Below are positions 1 to 6,323 of a stretch of DNA of 6,323 nucleotides, piece by piece. The translations under genes were made by a program, and so were the position numbers. The stretch spans positions 1 to 6,323 of the forward strand of contig JBEIHH010000126.1 in the NCBI GenBank assembly GCA_040381475.1, in the 5' to 3' direction. Source of the DNA: JAIBBG01 sp040381475 (GTDB lineage Bacteria; Bacteroidota; Bacteroidia; Flavobacteriales_D; Sanyastnellaceae). Each line of letters begins with the position of its first letter. The stretch's first letter is position 1. A model generated the notes under the pieces. That model was given only the letters and a program-made list of their open reading frames with translations, was not told the DNA's origin and did not search any database.

Positions 1-2
1 AA

Positions 3-380
3 ACTACATCTTATCCATTTACTGTGGGCTTTGATTGTAAAGCCGTTGTCCGGTACGGCTATGAAGCAACACCATTTCCATATTATCCGCAAGGTACGAT
101 TAACTGCAGCGAGGGCACCTCCACCAGCTATTGTTTCAAATTTGTTTCCATACATGCTCCCGGCAATCCGGGCAACCCAATCTGGGAAAGATTCATACCA
201 AGTGAAGAGGAGGCTGCATGGTCTAATATTGAAGTAATCGATTTACCGGATGGCAATTGGGTACTTAGTGTTTCCATAGTCGGGTTTGGAACTGTCAATT
301 TTACCAACAATGTCTACGGCGAAGTTGCCTGGGAAAATCTCAATCCTGCAACTCAACCTTTAATTGTTAAATTAACGGCC
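3..380 (+). other. N-terminal beta-rich segment (start of the protein not in view)
   Basis: Residues 1-126 alternate hydrophobic and polar residues with many aromatic, Gly, Asn and Thr residues, as in extracellular beta-sandwich domains. Three cysteines (12, 35 and 44) could form disulfides outside the cytoplasm. WVLSVSIVGFGTVNF and the following GEVAWENL look like beta-strands. No known domain is recognised with confidence. The signal peptide expected for a secreted RHS protein would lie upstream of the window. Confidence 0.4.
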
Positions 381-3300
381 GGTGGTTTGCGCGTAAAAAA
401 GATAATCACCAGTGATGGCGACACTGACAATTCTAATAATGTTGTTACCCGATACGAATACGGCTATGACATTAACGGCGTTGCCAAATCTTATGGTGTG
501 CTTCTTTCAGCACCTGATTATCACGCTCAGTCCGGGTACCATGTTACAATCAATACATCGTATACAAGTGATAATCTATTCAATAATTCAAATCAAAACG
601 CATATACCTCTGTAGGTTATGACTGCATTTACCATGTTTTGACATCTGGTTCTGTCACTCCATTGCTAAATGAACAAGGTGCTTTTGTTCTTTATTCGAA
701 TATTAAGGTATACAACGAAAGCGATGGGTGCACCCAGGGTTACACGGAATATCTATACGATGTTGATGATTTACCGAATACAAATCATCTCGTTTCAGGA
801 TTAAACCTCACAACATCATGGAAGAATACTGCGCTGAATCGGGTAAATACTTATCGGTCAAATGAAGATGGTTCGTTTACACTGATCAACTCGGTGGAAT
901 ATTTTTATCACGAAGATCCGTCAGTGTCCATTTATGGTCAACAAGTGAAACAAGTGGATGAAACCGGTTACGAAAATTTTACTGCCATCGGCATCGACCC
1001 CGGTGTTTTCGAAGACACTAAGAAGCAAGCTTTAAAGGATGCGCTGCGCTCTTCGGTATCATTAATATTGTCAAATGGCCCGCTTTCAACTTACACAGCT
1101 TTAGCCTCAATAGCATTGGGGCTTGGTACATGGTTGTATCTGGAGATTCTGCAAAACAACAATGAGGAGCAATCGATCAATCTGATTGACGATTATTCCA
1201 ACGTTCAATACCTGGTGACAAAGTACAAGTATGTGAATCAAGACTTTAGAGTTTCCTATATTCTCACGAAGGAATATGACGATCAAGGCAATTTCATCAT
1301 AACACGTGATGAAATTGAAGAAATCTACGCTTATAACTTACCCAAAGTAACTGCGGAAAAACGCGGAGTTGTAAATCCGTACCGAACCATCAAGTCTTAT
1401 GTAAAATACAGTGGGGAATATTGTCCATCCAGCATGACGAGCAATGAACCTATGGATCCTGCTCTGCAACTGATGCGCATAAGAATGATGAAATCAGTGC
1501 CGATTGAAGAATTGACAATTGCCGTTGATGCCAATGGCACCGAAATGATCATCGGAGGTGCCATTCATAAATATAGAGTTGTAAACAACAAAATTGTGCC
1601 GCATCAGGAATGGGTATTGGAACTTGTGGCTCCTACTCCGTTTTCAAGTTTTTTGGTTTCGAGCACTTGCGGAACTTCTTTCACATTCGATCGCCGTTAC
1701 AGGCTGGTAGCAACCTATGATTCATATGATGGAACAGGAAAAATCACCAGCGCCCACATCACCAATGACCTTATGAATTCCGTGATCCTCGATTACTCCG
1801 ACGGTCGCGCGATAGCCAATGTTTCAAATGCAAACCCCAATGAAATAGCCTTTACCAGTTTTGAAACTGATTCTCCCAATGGCTTTGAATTTGATGCCAA
1901 CGCAATATCCTCAACAACCGAGTTGCTCAATGGCATGGAATTGCCTCAGGCAAAGACTGGACTTAGAAAATACACTCTTTCTTCAACTGGAGTTGTCGAA
2001 TTCGATATACCTCAAGGAAAGTCTATTCTTTCACTTTGGTTGAGAAACGGAGATGTTGTTTTGGATGTGGCTGTGAACAATGCTCAAGTTTCAACTTCAA
2101 TAAATTCAGAAGAATTGCCAGATGCATTGGGATGGTATTACAAGGAATTTGCAATTGAAAGTTCTTCTTTCACACCAATAACTTGTAGAATTATTGAAGA
2201 AACCGGAAGTGGCAATGTGTGGCTCGATGAGTTAAGATTATACCCATCTGATGCAGTCATGGTCACTGCCAGTTTTTATCCGAATGGGAAAATTCATTCT
2301 GTATGCGATGAAAACAATTATTGCAGCTACACCGGTTACGACAATGCTATGCGTCCGATGTGGGTCATGGACAACGAATACAATTTAAGAGCTACCAAAG
2401 AGATTATTCCGGATACGCATTCTTCAACACCGATGGAGCGGCAAATATTCCGGATAATGTTAAATCCAAATACGCAATACGATGAAGCCTTTGGTGCAGA
2501 ATTGAATGACTATGACTTGCTTACTTCTCAGGTATTTCTCGATGGTCTGAAGCGCAATGTGCAAACGCAAGCCTACAAACAAAGTCCGGGTGGTAAAGAC
2601 GTCATTTCAGGCAGAAAATTCGATCAATTCGGTAGAGTTGAAAGAAATTATCTACCCTATACCAGAAATTACAACTCCGAAAATTTTATTAGCAATTTTG
2701 AAATTGAACAGGCCGAGTTTTATAATGCGCAGCCCGACATTGCCCATACAGACTTTGCTTTTGCAAAAAGAACTTATGAAAAAGCACCAAGAGCAAGAGT
2801 GCTGGAGGCAGGTAGTGTAGGACAATACTGGCAAACGGGCCAACATTCTATGAAGCAGGATATCACGTACAATGAAGCGAATGAAGTGTTGCTCTTTGTA
2901 GCCACCACCGAATTCGACGAGGAATTTGCCAGTGTGAACTACGTGAATGGGGTTACTGCCTATTATTCTGCCTGTGCCATGGATGGTGTAAACGTGGAGT
3001 ATTGGCCTGCAAATTCATTGGTAAAAATCAAAACCACCGATGAAAACGGCAAAGAATTTTGGCAATTTATTGATCCGTTCGGCAGACTTATCTTGAAAAG
3101 ATCTTTTGTTGATGCTTTTCAAAATGGGCAGCAAGTTTTCACAAGCGATCTTTCATTAGGACATTCTAACGACCAGGTAACTGCCGAGGGCAATCCAATC
3201 GTGCAAAAAGTTGACACTTACTATATATACAATCTGAAAGGTGAGTTAAAATTTGAATTGTCACCTGAATTGATGCGTTATCTGGACTCAATAGGAAGCT

Positions 3301-6300
3301 ATTGCATAAGTGAAGTGGGTGGTGAACCCGGTTCTCAGATTTTCTACAATCTGGGCTATGGTTATGTATATGACAAAAGAGGAAATCTTGTTGAAAAACA
3401 CAGCCCTGAAACACGCAACTCTTACTACGTTTACGATGATATCGGGCAAATTGTGCTTGCCCAGAATGAACAGGAACGGATTGATTCCAAATGGAATTTT
3501 GTACGATACGATATGCAAGGCAGACCAGCCTACTCAGGGATTTTGGTATACGAAGGCGACAGAGAATCCATTCAGGATATGTATTATCTCGATTCGTATG
3601 GCCTCAGCGCTCCTACTGATAATTACGTTTGTTACGAAATTCGAATTACTGACCCCACAATGCCTTCCGTGCATGGATATTCTCTGCATCATGGCCCTTC
3701 GGAATTAGCGATCTATGAAGAAATACTCAAGGTGAACTATTATGACGACTACTCTTTTGAGCATGGAACTATGATCTATGACCACACTGAAACTCTTGTT
3801 TCAAGGTCGAAAGGAATACCAACCGGCAGCTTGGTCAGAGTACTTGATCAACCGACGGAAACGTTTTTAACTTCTGTTGTCTACTACGATTCGCTGCGAA
3901 GGCCTGTTCAGATTTGGGAGGAAACGCTCAGAGGCGGACACGACAAAAGCACGATGTATTACTCGTGGAATGGACAAGTGATAAGAACTGACCGGAAGTT
4001 GTTTGGTATTGACGACATGCCAACGTTTGAAACCATCAATGAATATGAATATGATCGAACCGGACGATTGTTGCATCATTACCAGAAAACAGGGAACGAC
4101 CCTAAAGTTGAAATCTTTGGACTTCAATACAACGAATTGGGGCAACTCTTCAGAAAACACCTTCACATACCCCTTGGCCTAAACACAGGCATGCAGGTAA
4201 TTGACTACAGGTACAATGAACGCGGTTGGCTGCGCAAAATCAACAACAGCGGACTTGTTGATGATGGCGATAATCTTGAAGATAACGATGTATTCGGCAT
4301 GGATATCATCTACCACAAATGGGATCAAATAGCAAGTGGAAACAAGTTTTCACCAACCGGCATTTCACCTCAGGAGCATTTTGGCGGGCAGATCAGTGCT
4401 ATTCAATACAATACCAAAGCGCCGGAAGTTGATGGTACCACATTGCATGAAAAAGCATACGTTTATCGGTACGACGATCTGTACAGGCTTACCTGCGGTG
4501 CTTTTGCCGCAGAGTCACACCAACTGGCCGACTACGGTATGTTCACTGAGGCGAAGAATACTTTCCTGGAAAAGACCAACTATGATCTATCCGGAAATAT
4601 TACCCGACTCATTAGAAATCGTGGAAAAGGACCGTGGAATAAAATGGAGGTAGGTACAATCGACAATCTGGTATATGGATATTCTCAATGGAGTCATCGA
4701 TTGAAGTCTGTACAGGAGCTCGGCCATAACATACAAGAACCATTGTATTCGCATTTCACAGAACAGTCGACCACGTTTGAAGAATACCAATATGACAAAA
4801 TCGGGAATTGTATTGCAGATCAAAATAAAAATCAGGAATATCAATACAATGCGATTGGCCTGATGTCGCAGGCGACAAATGCCAATTACCCTAACGACCC
4901 GTACACCGTAACCTACGATGCAAGCGGAAGAAGACTTGCCAAAAGTGTTGGCGGAATTACAACCTATTACTTCAATGGTGTTGAGTATACCTTCAATGGC
5001 ACAAGTTTAAGTTTTGTGCATGCCACAACTGCAGCCGGAGTAGTCAGATATCCCGACACACAGGGATATCCTACAGAGTTCGTCTACGATTATTACCTCA
5101 CCGATCATCTGGGCAATGTGCGGGCAGTAATCACAGAAGAAAATGCTACCGAAGAAGTTTTTGTAGCTACCATGGAATTAGAAAACACCAATCCTGAGGA
5201 ACAGAATTTTGAATACATTGAGTATAGCCGATCAGCGGTAAGTCTTGGCTACCCCAGTACCGACAATACCGGCTATAACGTGAGTACGCTCGGACAACAA
5301 AACACCGTGCAGGGTCCTGCCAACATCTCCGCGGTGAAACACAGCGACGCCATTCAGGTATCAGTTCAGTCGTGGTTTGATTTGCCACAATCTTCGACCA
5401 CGCAACAATCCGCGCAGGCTATCCTCAGCGGATTGATCAACAACCTGCTGGTTCAGGGAACAGGCATAGTGGCCGGCGGCCCCGAAGCCCTCGAAGTATT
5501 TCAGTCTGCCACGCCCAATGCGCAGCTCACTGCGCTGACCGATTTTTTGAATGATGACTTGCCCACAGACCTCTCCCATCCACAAGGTTATCTGATTTAT
5601 GTCTTCTTCGACGAAGACCTCATTGTGCAGGAGACGCACAGCGGCATATTGCAGGTGAACGACCCCGGCGTATTGCAGACCCTGCAAACCGTGCAGCTCA
5701 CCATGCCCTCCGACGGTTATTTCTACACCTACCTCACCAACTACTCCGACCAACTTGTCACTTTTGATAACCTCACCATCCGCCACAAGCAGGGCGTATT
5801 GCGAGCTGAGTATGATTATTATCCATATGGTTTGCCATGGGATCGTGTAGGTTCGCCCTACGACGAAACCATGTCCGGTACCGAGTTCCAAACCGGTGAA
5901 TGGGGCCTTGAAGGACTCGACCTGAACTACTTCGCTGCTAGATACTATGATCCAATAATAGGTCGATGGCATGCACCGGACCCATTAGAACAATGCCACT
6001 CACCCTACCTTGCTATGCTTGGCGACCCGGCGAATTTTATTGACCCTGATGGAAGAGCAGGTATTCCGTTTTTGCAGGATTTTAATGACTCTTTCGTTGG
6101 CGACTTATTAGAATGCGCCGTTGGTGCATCACCTGGATTGGCAGGTGTGGCATTGGAACTTCTTGGACCGATTGGAGGCACTATTGCCAACATCGTAAGC
6201 ATTGCAAATTCGTTTCATGCTGCAGCTTCTGTTGTAATAACTATGGCGGAATTTTCCACAAAAGGAGCTGAGAAAACCTATGGAGCGAATGATATCGGAC

Positions 6301-6323
6301 CGGATGTATATTGCAGTACCTCT
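3..6323 (+). CDS. Giant RHS/YD-repeat protein, Bacteroidota type (partial at both ends)
   Basis: A single open frame of 2107 codons crosses the window without a stop; start and stop codons lie outside it. The product belongs to the RHS repeat-associated core family. In order it shows a beta-rich N-terminal part, a beta-sandwich ending in DELRLYP (residues 742-748), a DUF6443-like block (about 839-1033), spaced YD repeats such as YVYDKRGN (1121-1128), YEYDRTGR (1348-1355) and YQYDKIGN (1595-1602), the motif YYLTDHLGNVR (1697-1707), and the closing RYYDPIIGRW (1980-1989) and DPDG (2014-2017). Known family members are large secreted or surface proteins whose YD repeats wrap into a hollow shell enclosing a variable C-terminal domain; many are polymorphic toxins. 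The toxin part is not recognisable here because the window ends 90 residues past DPDG. An immunity gene would be expected just downstream if it is a toxin. Family assignment is firm; function is inferred. No frameshift or internal stop was seen. Confidence 0.95.
381..1019 (+). other. GGLRVKKI ... YSNIKV module upstream of the RHS shell
   Basis: Residues 127-339 open with GGLRVKKI followed by an acidic Asp/Asn-rich turn and a YD-like strand RYEYGYDINGVAKSYGVLL (150-168). Further on comes PLLNEQGAFVLYSNIKV (220-236), then TEYLYD and paired Y-x-Y strands. From memory of the family, the order 'GG(L/V)R(I/V)K.I', 'G.L..P', 'G..V.Y..V' recurs in the N-terminal half of large Bacteroidota RHS proteins, where it probably forms beta-structure continuous with the shell. 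There is no enzymatic motif. The function of the module is unknown to me. Confidence 0.5.
1056..1151 (+). other. Hydrophobic helical segment in the N-terminal half (possible membrane or buried helix)
   Basis: Residues 352-383 are strongly hydrophobic and mostly free of charge, ending in LASIALGLGTWLYLEIL (367-383). A charged amphipathic stretch precedes it (KKQALKDALR, 340-349) and a polar stretch follows it (QNNNEEQS). It stands out from the surrounding beta-rich, polar sequence and looks like an inserted helical hairpin. About 21 residues (363-383) are long enough to span a bilayer, but Glu381 lies near the end, and a buried helix inside the shell is equally possible. Confidence 0.45.
1170..1850 (+). 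other. Conserved pre-core module (VPIEE / IIGG / FDRRYRL block)
   Basis: Residues 390-616 include YDDQGN, a Tyr/Asp strand series, then MRIRMMKSVPIEE (491-503), IIGGAIHKY (516-524), a WVLEL strand, and FDRRYRL followed by YDSYDGTGKI. As I recall, Bacteroidota RHS proteins carry an equivalent block of the form 'M....VPIE ... GG....Y ... D.RY.L...YD.YD..GN' just before the beta-sandwich and DUF6443. It looks structural, with divergent YD-like strands and no catalytic signature. The alignment is from memory of the family. Confidence 0.5.
1851..2261 (+). other. Putative carbohydrate-binding-like beta-sandwich domain
   Basis: Residues 617-753 begin FTSFETD and end in NVWLDELRLYPSDAVM. The signs are an opening SFE strand, a TGLRKYTL strand, SLWLRNGD, a GWYYKEF strand, and a terminal DELRLYP. 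This strand order is typical of galactose-binding-like or CBM-like jelly-roll domains, which are common just before the YD repeats in Bacteroidota RHS proteins. Such domains usually bind sugars or mediate protein contacts on the cell surface. The fold is inferred from the pattern, and the ligand is unknown. Confidence 0.55.
2262..2420 (+). other. First RHS/YD repeat pair
   Basis: Residues 754-806 follow the usual pattern after DELRLYP: a strand SFYPNGKIHSVCDENNYC, then YTGYDNAMRPMWVMDNEYN. The familiar form in relatives is 'YTYDP..G..S..D.NG....YEYD..GRL..V.D..GN'. Here it is degenerate: the second repeat keeps YD (779-780) and an Arg-Pro turn in place of Gly-Arg. It marks the start of the shell-forming repeats. 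Confidence 0.6.
2517..3101 (+). other. DUF6443-like domain
   Basis: Residues 839-1033 match the order I know for DUF6443 in Bacteroidota RHS proteins: a strand with DGLKR (847-851; relatives have DGLGR), SPGGKDV (861-867), YD-like KFDQFGRVERNYLPY (872-886), an FYN strand, RTYEKAPRARVLEAGSVG, a Q..YN strand, and KTTDENGKEF ... IDPFGRLILKR (1023-1033). The domain is of unknown function. It sits immediately before the YD-repeat shell and probably helps form or cap it. The assignment rests on motif order. Confidence 0.75.
3357..5084 (+). other. RHS/YD-repeat shell region
   Basis: Residues 1119-1694 hold widely spaced YD repeats: YVYDKRGN (1121), YVYDDIGQ (1142), RYDMQGRP (1168), VNYYDDYSF, VVYYDSLRRP, YEYDRTGR (1348), LQYNELGQ, DYRYNERGWL (1401-1410), YRYDDLYRL (1488-1496), NYDLSGN (1526-1532), YQYDKIGN (1595), EYQYNAIG and VTYDASGRRL (1636-1645). 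Between them lie Bacteroidota hallmarks: SKGIPTGSLVRVLD (1269-1282) and VFGMDIIY (1430-1437). In solved RHS and TcC structures such repeats form a spiral beta-shell that encloses the C-terminal domain. Repeat spacing is irregular, as is usual for this subfamily. Confidence 0.85.
5085..5126 (+). other. YYLTDHLGNVRA motif of the RHS core
   Basis: Residues 1695-1708 read as a strand ending DHLGNVRA, the near-invariant motif of RHS cores (commonly YYHxDxLGSxR in Proteobacteria and YYLKDHLGNVR in Bacteroidota). It marks the last part of the shell before the plug that closes it. All key residues (Asp1701, His1702, Gly1704, Asn1705, Arg1707) are present. Confidence 0.88.
5163..5810 (+). other. Beta-rich domain inserted between DHLGNVR and the core-terminal motif; GC-rich
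   Basis: In most RHS cores DHLGNVR is followed within a few dozen residues by YYPFG. Here about 216 residues (1721-1936) come between. They include MELEN, a Y-S-R-S segment, a strand IQVSVQSWFDL, an Ala/Leu helix, GYLIYVFFDEDLIV, GYFYTYLTNYS and VTFDNLTIRHKQG. The order matches a longer variant found in Bacteroidota RHS proteins ('.. V.SW.. ', 'L....FD......', 'GY.Y.Y.SN....V.FD.....H'), which looks like a jelly-roll sandwich. Function unknown. The DNA is clearly richer in G+C than its surroundings, with many CTC and CTG leucine codons. Confidence 0.6.
5811..6053 (+). other. RHS repeat-associated core-terminal domain (YYPYG ... RYYDPIIGRW ... DPDG)
   Basis: Residues 1937-2017 carry YDYYPYG, GLEGLDLNYFAARYYD, DPIIGRWHAPDPLEQ, SPYLAM and finally FIDPDG. 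This is the hallmark C-terminal end of the RHS core, which plugs the shell; in autoproteolytic members it is cleaved just after the DPxG motif by aspartates in this region. Asp1983, Asp1993, Asp2014 and Asp2016 are present. The usual Asn-Asn-Pro before the last motif is replaced by Gly-Asp-Pro (2007-2009). Arg follows DPDG where cleaved proteobacterial members usually have Leu, so cleavage is not assured. Confidence 0.9.
6054..6323 (+). other. Variable C-terminal tip (truncated by the window end; hydrophobic at its start)
   Basis: The 90 residues after DPDG (2018-2107) resemble no toxin family that I can recognise. They start with a short linker, then a Gly/Ala-rich hydrophobic stretch at about 2035-2082 containing GASPGLAGVALELLGPIGG and ASVVITM, then a polar piece with K, E, D and Y. 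In polymorphic toxins this is where the exchangeable domain sits, and hydrophobic pre-toxin or membrane-translocation segments often come first. The effector domain, if any, would lie downstream of the window. GC is lower than in the preceding block. Confidence 0.6.

Noticed and set aside
3310..3708. 132-codon open frame on the + strand in another frame
   Set aside because: It overlaps strongly matching YD repeats (YVYDKRGN, YVYDDIGQ, RYDMQGRP) in the main frame; its own translation shows no domain.
3867..4166. 99-codon open frame on the - strand
   Set aside because: Antisense to conserved YD repeats; no homology pattern or ribosome binding site context to support it.
4336..4653. 105-codon open frame on the + strand in another frame
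   Set aside because: It overlaps the YRYDDLYRL and NYDLSGN repeats of the main frame and has no recognisable content.
5047..5070. Perfect 8-bp inverted repeat (gatatccc / gggatatc) with an 8-base spacer
   Set aside because: It lies mid-gene with no T-run after it, so it is not a terminator; it encodes RYPDTQGYP, and the two Y-P strands explain the symmetry as well as chance does.
5641..5700. Repeated ttgcag / gtgcag words
   Set aside because: Only short imperfect words arising from Leu-Gln and Val-Gln codons; no tandem unit of regular length.
5361..5972. 203-codon open frame on the - strand
   Set aside because: It lies antisense to the GC-rich part of the RHS core, which has clear family motifs on the + strand. 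High GC lowers chance stops, and its translation resembles no known protein.
1..6323. Insecticidal Tc toxin C subunit or teneurin-like identity
   Set aside because: Shared YD repeats are expected, but DUF6443-like order, YYLTDHLGNVR and SPYLAM before DPDG fit the Bacteroidota RHS family better.
1..6323. CRISPR array, tRNA/rRNA, insertion sequence, promoter or riboswitch
   Set aside because: No regular direct repeats, no RNA gene signatures, no terminal inverted repeats with a transposase, and no non-coding gap in which a regulatory site could lie.

Overview
The whole window lies inside one very large protein-coding gene. Reading from base 3 on the + strand, there is no stop codon through base 6323, giving 2107 consecutive codons. 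Neither the start codon nor the stop codon is in view. The translation is a Bacteroidota-type RHS/YD-repeat protein (RHS repeat-associated core protein). Recognisable landmarks include a DUF6443-like block, many degenerate Y-D-x-x-G-R/N repeats, the DHLGNVR motif, and the closing RYYDPxxGRW ... DPDG signature of the RHS core. Residue numbers below count from the codon at base 3, so residue n starts at base 3n.

Organism: the motif set points to the phylum Bacteroidota. It includes a 'TKGLPTG' type motif (here SKGIPTG), 'DYRYNxRGWL' with 'LFGM' (here VFGM), 'YYLxDHLGNVR', and the 'SPYLAM..' variant before DPDG. Hand counts on single lines gave GC from 25% to 42% outside the block at about 5240-5935, and 52-63% on most lines inside it. 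Genus cannot be judged.

Layout, N- to C-terminal: (1) bases 3-380, beta-rich segment with three cysteines. (2) 381-1019, GGLRVKKI ... YSNIKV module. (3) 1020-1151, probable insertion ending in a hydrophobic helix. (4) 1170-1850, a module seen upstream of the RHS part in Bacteroidota relatives. (5) 1851-2261, a putative carbohydrate-binding-like beta-sandwich ending in DELRLYP. (6) 2262-2420, one YD pair. (7) 2517-3101, DUF6443-like block. (8) 3357-5084, spaced YD repeats of the shell. (9) 5085-5126, DHLGNVR motif. (10) 5163-5810, a roughly 216-residue beta-rich insert that is GC-rich. (11) 5811-6053, RHS core-terminal motif. (12) 6054-6323, variable C-terminal region that starts with a Gly/Ala-rich hydrophobic stretch and runs off the window.

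By family knowledge, the YD repeats build a hollow beta-shell, and the region after DP.G is the swappable tip, often a toxin in polymorphic toxin systems. Only 90 residues of the tip are visible and no toxin family can be recognised, so the toxin role is an inference. No second gene, RNA gene, promoter, terminator, CRISPR or mobile element is supported.
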